A stretch of DNA of 64,000 nt, from assembly GCA_023078555.1 (NCBI GenBank), contig CM041204.1:4308430-4372429 (forward strand), in the 5' to 3' direction. Below are positions 35,435 through 46,961 of this stretch, piece after piece (positions within the stretch are counted from its first letter, which is position 1; the number at the start of each line of letters is the position of its first letter). The notes under the pieces are model-generated. The model had not been told where the DNA came from. It was given only the letters and a program-made list of their open reading frames with translations, and did no database searches. The stretch comes from Ulva prolifera. Lineage: Eukaryota; Chlorophyta; Ulvophyceae; Ulvales; Ulvaceae. Position numbers and translations under genes: made by a program.

Positions 35435-38382
35435 GGAGGTCTCATAGGCCCATGCATTCAATGTGCATACCTCGTTGCACCTTGCCAGCCGGAACGTTCA
35501 TGCGGATCAGCTAGATTGCTTGCTTAAATCTCGCCGATTTGCAGTGCAGCTAATCATACAATGCACTGGCAGCGCACTCCTGCTGGCGGTGCTGTGCTGG
35601 TGAACCACTTGTGCAAGAGCCCGCCGATAATCAGTCCAGGGAGGAGCCTGTAAGTGAAACCATTGCTTGGCTCTAACAGTGGGTGGGGGTACTTTCTTTG
35701 TGATCTTCGCGCCATGCGTGCTATTCCTCGCTGCTGTGCGATTAGCGCTAGATCAACCAGGCACGTTCAACGTGGAGCAATCTCTCAGCTGACAGTGTGG
35801 GCCCCGCTACAGTGCAGCGTTATCAAACGAGCGGTTCCAAGCGTGCCGGAGCAGCCCTGGGCAGGCCGTCCTGGTGCGAATGGCCCAGCTGCAGCGCGTG
35901 CTGGTATCCTAGCGCTGTGCGACACCTCCCGCCACGACTCTCTCTCAGCACATGCCTCAGCTGTACGGAGGCCCAGTCACCGTGTTTTCATAGATCCATT
36001 TGTTGTTTAGGAGAACAATTTCGACCTTGCATGCTCATGAGCTTTTGTGGTGAGGTAACTAGCCCAGCGCATTATTGAGCACAGCTAGATCAACAAGGCA
36101 TGCCTGATCTCCCAGATCCATTGAATAACTGATCACTGCTTTCTTCTACTAACATGATGCGCGGATTCAGCGATACTGTGTTACGAGGACAAAACCAGAG
36201 AGGCAGGTAGCGCCGCAGCGACACTGTGTAAGCTGTTGGCAGCTCCATCTGATGCAGAGCACCATCTCCGGACAGGCTCCGAAAGCTCTCGCTCGCCCCA
36301 AACGTCCGAGAGCAATCTCGAATCAGCTTCAGTACAAACCTTGTGATATCCTATCAGATGAGGTGTCCTTCAGATGCTATCCTGTGTAGCGCTAGCTGGT
36401 GTTGTGCCAAGCACATTGACCAGGGATGCATCACATTCAGAGACCTGACAGCTCTGATTCGCTAAGTGAAACTGCCTGCACCTGAGAGCACATCAAAACG
36501 CTGGCATGGACCTGGTGTCATCACATCCGCCGGCTCACAACAGGCACCCACCACAATTCTGTTCTCCATTCATGACTATGGCCCTGAAAAGGCCACACAG
36601 CAATGCCAGACCAACATGGTCACGCTGAGACAAGCCTCGTTGATCAAAGACACATCGCTGCTCTTTTCCTTGCCTTCTTTCTCTTTCTTAGCTTGGGGCT
36701 GTGATCACGCTCACTTCGAATTGGAGCAATCCGTGATGCTTTTGTTGGCTTCAACAGGAAGTCCAGTTCAAGACAGGGGCTCAATATCACTCTCGATTGC
36801 AGGGTACAGGGGATCACCAGCAGGCGATGGGAGTATGCTACATTCACTGGAGCAAGCGCGGGCAGCGCTGGCATGGGTGGCACAACCGGCTGTACGGCAC
36901 CTCCATGCGCACATGCAAGCATAGCAGCCCGGCTGCACCCGCCGCAGCCACGAATCACAAACCGAGGATGCTTCGTTCAGCATCTGAGCCTTCGCATATT
37001 CGAAACATGTACTTCATCACATGATGTTTCACATACTCTCTGGCAAGCCTACAGTGTATCAGGAGAGGGCTTGTGGCCCCGCACATTACGCTGCAAGACA
37101 TGCAGCCGGCAACGAGAAGATATGCGCTTGAGTCGCATTGCACTGCATGCTGAGTCGAAGGGCGTCTACCAGGCGTCGAGGCCAAAGGGGGCCTTGAAGG
37201 CCTGGGGCAGGTCTCGGGCAGGTTTTGCGACAGACGGGCAGGTCTTGCGACATTTTGACTGGCTTCCCTGCAGTTGTGTGTCGCGATGAGACTCATAATC
37301 TGCCTCTTGGGGACCCAGTCGTCAGTGGCTTGTGATTTTCCAGCATCAAGATTGCTGTGAATGCTGAAACAGCCAGATCGTGAACTTTTGATACGACACT
37401 GACACAAGGAATACACACAATACGTTCAAGCCGCAGCTTTGCTGTGCCGACCAGCACTGTGGCATTGCATGCGTGATTTCGCCATTTTCCCACCCCCGTA
37501 TGGCATTCTCAATGCAAGTGCTACATTACCGCCACGGCATCCGCGTACAATGCCCAATATCAAATTATCAACTCATTCGATTCGAGCTGCGTTTATATTC
37601 ATACTATCGTCACACTCATCCTTGTCCTGCAGGTTGAGTGCTTGTTCGCCCAGCCCTTCGCTGGCAAGGAGCGCCCGAACTGTTGCCCATACCGGGGCAC
37701 TTGCAGCATCGGCTGCTATCAAATGCATTGTGTCACATAACAGCAAACCGAGCTGGGGGGCGGGGTGCGAGTGTGATTGTGGGGTATGGGGGCTTGTGTG
37801 TATTAGATGTAAACGGGTATCTCCTTACAGTGTAAACCTGTCTCCTACTGTTTGTTTACAAGGACAAAGCAACGAAGTCAGGTAGCACCGCGAGCAACAA
37901 CCAGGGGAATCGCACACCCATGCAACCAACAACACGCACTAACACACCCGTGCAACGTCAGCACCCGCGCTGGCCGCAGCCACACACATACACGTACACG
38001 CATGTTGCCCCCGCTCATGTTGCTTCATCACAACCATAGGAGCTGCTGGTAGGTGTCTTCACCAGTGTCATGGCTTCTCACGTCTTCCACACAGGACTGC
38101 ACGTCATGCACCAGACTCACACGGAACAAAACAACACCAAACATTACGCCAGGCTTACCAGGGCACTGGCCACCCGATAGAGCGCATAGCGTCTGCATCA
38201 GGCATGGTCAAACAAGCTCACACAACTGTGCTCAACGTGAGTTCAAGCCATCTGCTCACCTTCTGCATGGAAGGGCACGCCAGAAAGATAAACAGAATCC
38301 ATGCTGGCACAGAAACACATCATGTTATGAAGCCATTCACACTCAACAGCTACAATCAGCCGAAAAAATCACACTGTCTAGG
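35435..38382. other. Unresolved 2.9 kb between PTH2 and IWS1
   Basis: No complete gene is recognised. Two minus-strand pieces look coding: a Cys-containing terminal exon at 37166-37267 (listed separately) and a Lys/Glu-rich frame near 36590-36710 (QAKKEKEGKEKSSDVSLINE) that follows a CACAG acceptor. Confidence 0.35.
37166..37267 (-). CDS. Possible terminal exon of an unidentified gene
   Basis: After a CTGCAG acceptor, 33 codons to TAG read GSQSKCRKTCPSVAKPARDL, then PQAFKAPFGLDAW. A Cys-x3-Cys pair and a hydrophobic end suggest real coding sequence. Upstream at about 37330-37400 the frame DAGKSQATDDWVPKRQ also looks coding. I recognise no family and could not build an exon chain. Confidence 0.3.
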   Translation of the reverse strand, partial: GSQSKCRKTCPSVAKPARDLPQAFKAPFGLDAW

Positions 38383-40229
38383 CTACATCATCTCCGTCCC
38401 GACATTCTTGGTGGCAATTTCAACTTTAGTACTGCTTGCAGCGCCAAGCTTGTTGCTTTGAACGAGCTTGCGTGTTGCGGCGTTCAGTTTTGCCTTCACC
38501 CCTCCCTTCTTGTTCCCTTTTCCACCATCCGATGCTCGCATGTCCTGCGCGACAGTCAAACTGTCTGCGACAGAAGGTCACAATCAACATGGTTCTCAGG
38601 AAGGTCCGTCCCAGCATCGACAGAAGCAGTGTTCAGCAGCACCAACATCATAGGAATCGGAGGTCACGATTGAACCTTCAGAATCTATCAGACTTTGTGC
38701 CGTTTATGAGAACATATGAACAAGCAGAGGACATGCAACAATGTTGCGACAGACAGGTGGCGGCAACCAGGCAGAGGGGGAGGCGCACTACAAAGGCAGA
38801 CTGTGGCGCGCGGATGTAGTCAGGCCGCGCTTGCCGGGGCACCCTTGCATGGTATTGGTATCCAGGATCACCCACTTGGGCATCCTTGTTCTTCTCCTGG
38901 CGCTGCAATTCAAGCTTCTCTTTCTCCATGTCCACAATGCGCCGCCTCTTAACGTCTTGTTGCAAGGCCTGTAGTGGGTGCAGCTTGTGGATTCAAGAAA
39001 GTAAAACCTCAAAAGACCTATCATGCAACGGCGACTTGACAGGTCTGAATGACAAGGACCAGTAGTCAAGGTAGAAACCCCCTGGGTCAGTCCAGAGATC
39101 GGATGCAAACAGGGCAAACTCAACAACTAGGCGTGGCTGTGTGCAAGGGGGACGCTTTGCGCCTGCGTGTGGTGATGCAAACATCGTTTGGCGCAGGTTA
39201 TCGGGGCCACAGTGCTTTGCTGCACTCTGCCCACGGCTTCTGGAATGGACACAGGCGCAGGTATTCTAATTGAGCAAGCGCCGTATGCACTCCTGAGCCC
39301 TTGGTGGGCATTGCAAAGCAGACAGAGATGAATGCAGCACCTCATCTCTCGCCCGCTCGACATCGGCGTCCCTGTTGGCTTTGCGCCCTTCCTCGATGAT
39401 AGGCGACATCCAGCGATTCAGCAAATCGTTGACTACACGGCGATTGTACTCTGTCTCGTCCTTCACCTGTGCGTAGAATCGCAATACAGGGCCAATATTG
39501 GAGGACCTGAGAGTATTTCTGCCTTCTTGACTGTGAGTTGATATTGGGAGAACGCCCAGTAGTTTATATACCATGAGCCGAATCTTAAGATGGGGTAAGG
39601 ACATCAGCCTCTGCCCCGTGGGAGCTGTCTTCGAGGTTTGCAGTGGCTCAAGAAAGCCTTTCAGAAGCCCCAGGAAGCCTGACTGGACAAGCAGTGGCTG
39701 AGCTCTTACATTTTTTGCAACCTCCTCGATCTGCAATGGCTGCAGGCTGATCACCATGGATATTGGCAAATCAACCAGGCATCGCAGTGTAGCGATCATA
39801 ATCCAGCTGCAATCTTCTCAGCTTGGGATCTGATTTGTGCGATGGCTCTATCATGAGAAATGTCGTTACCTCGTTGATCATAGCCAGCTTTCGCGGGCCC
39901 GGCCTGCCTTCGCTGACATCGACTGCATCATCCTCGATCGCTTTTTCCATCTTGATATTCAATGCCTTTACTTGCTCCAGTAGCGCCAGGTGCTGCTCAT
40001 GTTCCCGTTGTCGTCGACGCATAGCAGCATTTGCGACAGGTGCTTGCTCCTCTTCCGCCTCGTCGGCGTACACCTCATGGTTCCCGTCATCGTCCCCCTC
40101 GCCTCCTTGGTCTTGGTACTCCTCATCCGGCCCAAGCCCGAGATCAGCTAGTTCAGCTTCATCTTGATCTTGAAGTTGTTCAGGCACGCCACTGTCATCC
40201 GCAGCGGCTCCGAACTGAGGATCCTCCAT
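38383..40229 (-). CDS. IWS1/SPN1 transcription elongation factor
   Basis: Four exons (40229-39870, 39730-39341, 38968-38789, 38544-38383) join in phase 0 throughout to 363 residues. Exon 1 encodes an acidic N-terminus (MEDPQFGAAADDSG). The TFIIS N-terminal-like (TND) helical domain begins KLAMINE and continues with VAKNVRAQPLLVQSGFLGLL, KGFLEPL, LKIRLMVYKLLGVLPISTH and NRRVVNDLLNRWMSPI. Exon 3 has the conserved YQYHARVPRQARPDYI and RAPQSAF. Exon 4 is basic and ends VEIATKNVGTEMM. IWS1 binds SPT6 and RNA polymerase II and links elongation to mRNA processing. Donors are GTAACG, GTGCTG and GTGCGC. The start is the only ATG before the acidic region. Confidence 0.92.
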
Positions 40230-40787
40230 TTGATTGCTTATCGAGCAAAATGATTGTGTTGCAGCAATACCTCCCTGCCAGTGAGGGGATGTTGATCCAA
40301 AAACACCATGTACGTAGTGATTCACTGTAGTGCACTGTCCATCGCTTCGAACTTGCTATCATAAACCTCAGGCTACCGCGGGCACTGCGCTGCTGAGCAC
40401 AATCTGCGAGCGCCACAATTGTTGCGGGGACACGCTTTAAGCAAGGATCGCCGGAAATCAGGAATTTTGCTCGCGGCATCTTGTCCTCTCGCCGAGACGT
40501 TTGTTACACCTATAGCCACTCAGCGTCGTAGCGCACAGCTCGGGATGTAGCACACGCGTACCTGTGCTGCACATCCTATGCAGCCACATGATAGACTATA
40601 GGTTCTCAGGCCGTTCTGATTTGCGGCTGAATGAAAATGAGGTAATCGTCAGTCGGCACCTCAGCTGACGCGTTTCGACCGCTTCAGCTTCTGCCTGTGC
40701 TGTCTTCACATCTGCTTCCGCCATCTCACCGCAGATAAATACGAGTAGAGATGTAGCATCATGTAGTTATCCGTTGATGTCTGCAGT
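40230..40787. promoter_or_regulatory. Divergent intergenic region between IWS1 and TAF7
   Basis: The 558 bases between the two start codons must hold both promoters and 5' leaders. I see no obvious TATA box shared by both. Both genes encode RNA polymerase II factors, so co-regulation from this region is a reasonable inference. Confidence 0.6.
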
Positions 40788-41589
40788 ATGGCAGAAAATG
40801 TAAATGAAGAACACTTCCTGCTCGTTGTACAGGATCAAGCTCTGCAGGAGCTTCTGGATCACGTTCTGCAAGCGACCGATGTATGACAGCGTCTGTCCTG
40901 CGTCTTTTGTGCCCGGCGACTGATCATGCCGTGGCCTACGTTCTGAATCTGCAATCTTGAGTGATGCAGGATCCAGACACCAAGATAGAGCTGCAGCTGC
41001 ACACTGCAAGGGTCGGATCCTTGCAAGTCGATCACGAAGGAGTGAAGGCCGCAGCGGCCGTGACCCTCCATGACGTGCCAACACAGATAGAGACATACAA
41101 GAGCCACAACCATGTGCACATGATAAAAAACGGTGACATAGGCCAGGCTCTGGTCCTCCATTCGCTCATTCAGTTGATAGATGAGAGTCATCAAGCACAC
41201 TTGGAGGCCACACTTGCGCATCTGGTAGGCATGGAACAGCGCAACGAGCTGCCTCCAACCATCGAATCTGGTCTGACGCCTCCAATGATTCGACCGTATG
41301 CCCTCACGTCTCTCTGCAACTGATATCAGCCAACGACTTGAGAGACATATACATGCTTGCATACATCCCTGCCTGCAGTGATCATGTGTTCAAGCGAGAG
41401 CTCAATGTGAAGCCTGAGTTGGTGACTGAGGTAGAGGGCCAGCTGCTGGCACTGATGCACGGGGAAGCTCCGGAGGGCTGGATCATCGAAGACACAGCTG
41501 AGGTATATATTATAGATAAGGAGTCAGGCATAGGAGAGTGGGTGCCGCTGAGCTCTGCTCCTCCCGAGTACCGATTGCCTCCTTCATAG
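40788..41589 (+). CDS. TFIID subunit TAF7
   Basis: Three exons (40788-40880, 40970-41295, 41379-41589) join in phases 0 and 2 to 209 residues. The start MAENVNEEHFLLVVQDQALQ gives the first strand of the TAF7 domain (EEHFLLRV in the family). Exon 2 has TKIELQLHTARVGSLQVD, then VTLHDVPTQIETYKSHN, HVHMIKNGDIGQALVL and IESGLTPPM. Exon 3 has DHVFKRELNVKPELVTEVEG. TAF7 binds TAF1 and restrains its acetyltransferase activity during pre-initiation complex assembly. The protein is short: the coiled-coil C-terminus of animal TAF7 is absent. Donors are GTATGA and GTATGC. Confidence 0.88.
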
Positions 41590-42643
41590 GAGAACCAAAT
41601 TGCTCTCAGCAGCAGCGATCTGCAGGGCCTACCTTGCATCAGCCCGTTCCAGCAGGTCTCCAAGCACTTGTTCACTGCTCTATTGTAGCGCCATGAAGCA
41701 GGGCCATGAGGAGTCTCATGAGCATGTCATCTGTAAGGAGAATGTTTTCGGAGCAGCAAGTGTGGCAATTAGCATGGCAACAATGCCATCTCGACTCAGC
41801 GACAGTTTTCCAGTCCCAAGCCACTGGATTTTCACGGCCGATGTTGACAGGTCCTTCCAAGGTCAAATGCTCAGGCAGGCACAGCAAATGGGCCGTGGCT
41901 GGTGTGGTTCCGGGGGACTAGCTGCACCACAGACACTATATGCTGCCACTGCAACATGCATGCTAGATGAGCGGTTGTCGATGCAGCGGGCTCAGCATGC
42001 TGTAAGCCAACAGCTGGACAGCGCAGACATGAATGCTGCATGGCACTGCCCGCAGAGGCTCTGCCTCCGTATAGGCTGTGGGCACTTGTGCATCACCCTG
42101 GACTGGATCTGGGTGGAGTATCCCTTCTGTGTTGTAGCAGCTTCCAGTCCAACGCACCAGAGCCGACTTCATCTGCGTGTTACACCAGAATAGGCGTTCA
42201 AGGCATTTTTTATGCCACGCAACAGATCATTTGTGGCACAGCATGATGGTGACATTTTCTCGACATAAATGTAGGCCTGCGTGCAGCTCACGCAGCTACA
42301 GCAACCTGGCATTCCCGCATCGATAGCCTCCACCAACGTATGCACAGCATCGCCGCGTCCGTCTATCAGTCAACTGGCTCAACCAGGCCTGGGGCATGTG
42401 CTTCTTGCGTATGGCGCGGGGCCCGCATGTCAGACAGGAGGAAAACGTCGTTACAACACTGGTCTAATGGCACGATCACGATGTGTCTGGTAAGGTGGGC
42501 CATATGTACCCCGTAGCACCGGCTTCTCGGGCAGAAGGCACTGAGCTAGAGGCGGCCTCTAGCTAGGTGCCTGGTGCAACTACAGCGCCAGCAGCACTTA
42601 CACAGTGCTGCTGCATCCGATTACAACTCAATGCACACCCTGG
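41590..42643. other. Convergent intergenic region between TAF7 and YL1
   Basis: Both neighbours end here, so 3' untranslated regions are expected. Open frames present show no family similarity. Confidence 0.45.
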
Positions 42644-45600
42644 CTAGCTATGGTACAGGCCACCAGCTGGAACCTCAGCTCCTGAAGTGAACCCGTTGCG
42701 GTTGCCCGAGGCCCCTCCCGGCTTCTCCGGAAGCCCACCCTGCCCATAGCCCCCTTGCAACGGCTGCCCCAAGCCATGGAGGCTCCCCAAGCCACTGAGC
42801 TGCGGCAGCATGCCAGGATGCGCATTACCATTTGCGGCGCCACCATTCGCATGCGCATGCGGAAATGCACCAGGCCGGTCTATCGCTGAATGCGCCAGCA
42901 TCCCGTCCCCGGGCAGCACGGCCATGCCAGTATAGTCCATGGCCCCCATACCCAACGGCGGGTTGCTAGCCGCCATCGACACATCCGGGTAGCTCCCATT
43001 CAACCAGGAGCCGTCTATGCCAGCGCCACCTGGAGACAGATGACTCGGCGCCGCATTGTGATGCAGATGACGCAGCGGAGACGCTGGCGGGGTGGAGCCC
43101 TTCTTTGCACCACCGCGGCCTCGACCCCGCCCCCGGCCCCTGCCGCGCCCCCCGCGGCCCCCCCTACCCCTGCCGGGGGACCCGCTTGCAGCTGTCGCGC
43201 CGCCCATGCCCAACGCACTCAGCCCCACGTTCTCGCCGAGCCCGCCTTGCAAGCTCCCCTGCGATGGCACCTCCTCGAAGTGCCCCGCTGACAGGTCCCC
43301 GGACAGTCCCCACTCCGCCAGCCCATCTGGGGCACCATACGCCCCGCATGGCGCACCCATGCCGTCGATGCCCGCACACATGCGCGACACGTCCCCATAC
43401 CGCCGAGAGACTGCGGCGTCTATCAATGTGGTGGACACATGCGCGCCATCTGGCTGAGCGGACGGCTGCGGCGGCGTGGCCACAGGCGAGTCGGCGGCCG
43501 CACCTCGCAGGGTGGCTGCCTCCCCTCCAATCCGCCGCGTGCGTGGCTGTGCTGATCCGTCCGGCCGCATGCACACGTCCGCCGGAGGCCGAAACACCGA
43601 ATCGATGTTCTGCCGCCGATACAAGTCCGGAACAGCGTCCGGCCTCATGTCTACAAACTCCGCTGTCACCCGCTCGAGGCGGCGCTGCTGCACCGCACCC
43701 TCGGCGGCATCAGCATCTGCCCCACCCGTGCCGCCTGCGCTGTGTGCTGCGGCAGCAGCATGACCGGGCAGATCGGCGGGGGCCGCTTCACTGAAGGACC
43801 GCCACCTGATGCGGGGGGCAGTCTGCTTGGGCCGCGAAGCTAGGGCCCGCGCCCTCAGGTTCTCTTCGCGGACGAGCATCGCTTCGAGCGCTGCAGTGTT
43901 GGCCAGCTGATCTGCCGCCGCACGCTTGAGGACATCGACCTGCAGGGCCTGGCAGCGCATGCTCACAGCCGTATTGTGCACAGTCGTATTGCACATGGCT
44001 CTTTGTGGCAGTGGGCGGCTGGCACGAAGATGCAACTGCAAGCTGGCAGAGGATCTTCTCTGAATGTGAACAATGGCGGGCTCGGCCAGGATGCCCGATC
44101 TGCCAAAAATGGCGAGGATGCACACCATTGCAAGAGCTTGCGCCTGATCTTTCTTGGACTTGCCCGCAGTGCTGCGCTTCTTCGGCCCAGATAGCTGCCG
44201 CTTAGCAGCATCCTGCTGGCCACGCTGGTATGTGGTGCGGCGCAACGTTGGGGCGTCCGGCTCCTCAAACCGGACACGCTTGCCTCCTGTACGCTTGACA
44301 AGTGAGCTGGGGTGGCTGAGTTGCAGCATGCACAAGCAACACCATGATCGCCAGATGGAACTCCGCAACAACGGTGATCTGATCTGTGATATGATCTGTG
44401 CTTGATTGGCTACCCTCGACCGTGCAAAACCACTGTGATGAGGCAAAACACATGAATGTGTGCAGAGTTTTCCTTGACAGATGAGCGTGACGTGTGCTGG
44501 GCATTGCAAAAGCCATTGCACGTAAGAACCAAACGGATCATGGAGCTGCTTACCTTCTTCCTTGTCTTTGGAAGATCTTCTCGCTGGACTTGGAGACGGG
44601 GCACTGTCAGGCTCTGCCTGCTGGCCACCCTGTTCCCTCTGCCGTTTGGCTCGCTGCTGAGCTGCCTTTCTCAGCGCTGCTTGCCTGTAACCAGGGGGAA
44701 GCTGTTTAGGTTTCTTCAGCTTCAGGACACTCCTGATAGCTTCCTCTGTGTTATCATCCTTTTCTTCCGACTCAGCGTCGTCGAAATCTTGATCCACTGA
44801 GTCTTTATCGTCACTTTCGGCCGAATAGTCCGTGTCTGCATTCTCTTCTGCAAAGAAGTCCTGCTTCCAAAAATTGTTGTCTGCATCTTCTTCTTCTTCC
44901 TCCACTTTCTGCACAAGAGAGTCCATAATTACGTCTAAGACATTGCTCATGACGTTAGCCTACGTCGATGCCCCCTGCAGGGCCCCGGCTGCAGCTGCTT
45001 GGCTCACAGTATGACTTCTTCTGAGCTGTTAGCCGCGTCGCCAGTAAACTGCTAGCACGCAGCGCGAGACGACCCATTTCATACTCATGCAATAAATTTA
45101 TTTCTTCTCACGGCTTACTTGGCTGCCAAGAGTGCGACACACATCATTGAGAACGAGCAGGACGACTCGGCAATCACGAAACCAGCATATCAGACGCACA
45201 GCTCCTGCTATATATATCATGAAAGCAGATTTACTGGTTCAAACGTCATGGCAGAGCTTTATGCGGTCATATGATGCAAGAACCAGCGCGCTCCCAGACC
45301 GATCTGCTTGCTGTGATCGAATTTATGGCCTTCACAACACAGCAAAGAAGTCTTCTTGCAAATCACAAATATTCAAATGATTTTTACGCCGTTCAGCATG
45401 TCGATCACACTCAATGAGATGGGCCATGTTGCCGTGTGGCGCGGTTGGCGGGTACACAGAGGACGAGAGAGCTCCTTACCTCTTTCATCCGCTTTCCTCT
45501 TGTTGTTCTGTTTGGAAGCTCGATTGGTGGGGGCGGAGTCGACGGCTCCTCCTCCCCCTCATCGCTGCTGTCTTGAACCTCTGCGTCGCTGTCGTCTTCT

Positions 45601-45695
45601 CCGTCCATGTCCGTGTCCTCATCCTCAAGAGAGCCTTCCTCATCATCGACGTTGTCCGTGAGGGCCTGATCGGCCTGCTTTCTGTCTGCAGGCAT
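42644..45695 (-). CDS. YL1/SWC2 (VPS72)-like histone-variant chaperone subunit with RG-rich tail
   Basis: Four exons (45695-45480, 44908-44554, 44286-44126, 43939-42644) join in phases 0, 1, 0 to 675 residues. The acidic N-terminus leads to LPNRTTRGKRMKE, then VEEEEEDADNNFWKQDFFAE and DSVDQDFDDAESEEKDD, the H2A.Z-H2B-binding signature of YL1. GKRVRFEEPDAPTLRRTTYQ, VDVLKRAAADQLANTAALEA, MLVREENLRARALA and APRIRWRSF follow, as in the family. YL1 is a subunit of the SWR1/SRCAP remodeller that deposits H2A.Z. The final exon continues for about 370 residues of Gly, Ala and Pro with an RG block (GRGRGGRGGRGRGRGRGRGR). I see no YL1_C domain (YRDPxTGxPY). Exon 4 stays open to the stop. Confidence 0.85.
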
Positions 45696-46961
45696 GACGA
45701 CTGGACGATTTAACCTGCTGAACACCCGCAGGACCCTGCCTCGCAGCCAGACGAAGGATCCAATTGTTCACCATGGCGTGTGGTTGATATTGTGTGATAT
45801 TGTGCGCGCATGTAGGGCCGCTGCTCCGCCGTTGCGTGGCTGTACGGTAAGACCTGCCAATGCATGTTGCTCCGCACTGGTGCCGCGCACTGCAGTGCAC
45901 CTCGTAGGCAACACTTCATCGGCGGTCACCTCAGCCGCAGAGGTCCGCATGGCTTCACACATGGAGCCTCAACAGACGTGGAAACGCACAACGCTATTTG
46001 TCCCGGCCACGATACGCTCATCCATCAGCAGACTCAAGCAGGTGTTTGACCTCTTCCTGGGTGCAATTCGTTTGGTGTGGCTGGGGGGATTACATGAATC
46101 GCATGTGACCTGTTCGTCTGGAGGTGAGTATGTCCAACTTTCATGCTCGCAATTGCGAGAGGATGGACGTGTTCATCAAGTGCACATGTTTTCACAGAAG
46201 CCGTTCCCGGGACGGTCCATCTGACCGTTCCCAAGACGGCTAGGAAGCACTGAGCAGCGACAGCCTGCGAGAAGACAAGTGGATCCTATACTCACAGTCC
46301 CAACATCGCGTGACATCAGCACATCCGTGGGCGCTCCGCGAATTCAACGGAGAGCACATGCTCCCAGTCCTAAGCACACTACGGTGTGCGTGAAACGAGT
46401 GTCACACAAACACAACCACAGGAAGACCATCACTGCCGACATACATCGAACCGGCGCCACAATTCCCACTTTACACAAGACTCCAATCAGCCCACACGAG
46501 TGCAGCAGCTCGGCCAGGGATACGCCACATCGCGGTCAGACGCTGCACCAGCACACACATCGCTGGCGCATTGAAGACTTCCCCCGCCATCCCAGCTCGA
46601 CTGGGCCGGTTGCAACAGCAACAGGTGTGACGGCTCCAGCTCCCATACGAGGCCTGGCGCAGCCATGCCCGCCTTCCAGAACCGCTTGTCAGGCGCCGAT
46701 CTGGCACCGATCTCAACAACAGGACCTCTGCAATTCACATCAGGGGCAGTCGAGCAGCCGCAGCAGCCGCAACACACGCACAAGCATCGCACAGCCACAC
46801 ATACTCAACACCTCTGCGGGTACAGCCGCCGACGCCCCCTCCCGTAGGGTCAGCCAGACATGCTTTGGCGATGCTAACGCCCGACATGCGGGGCATTTTG
46901 CTTGACAGCACGCGCCGCACACGCATCCACGCCATGCATAACAGACACCAGCACCTGCACG
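45696..46961. other. Gap between YL1 and CNX2
   Basis: This minus-strand tandem interval should hold the YL1 promoter and the CNX2 3' untranslated region. A plus-strand frame at 45694-46224 overlaps the YL1 start but shows no family similarity. Confidence 0.45.

Noticed and set aside
36466-36924. A 152-codon plus-strand frame
   Set aside because: No similarity, composition like surrounding noncoding sequence, and coding-like segments lie on the opposite strand.
37190-37260. Short GCAGGTYTTGCGACA direct repeats as a CRISPR-like or satellite array
   Set aside because: There are only two imperfect units and they fall inside a coding-like exon; no array structure.
45694-46224. A 176-codon plus-strand frame over the YL1 start
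   Set aside because: It is antisense to the YL1 start region, lacks family similarity and shows no splice structure.
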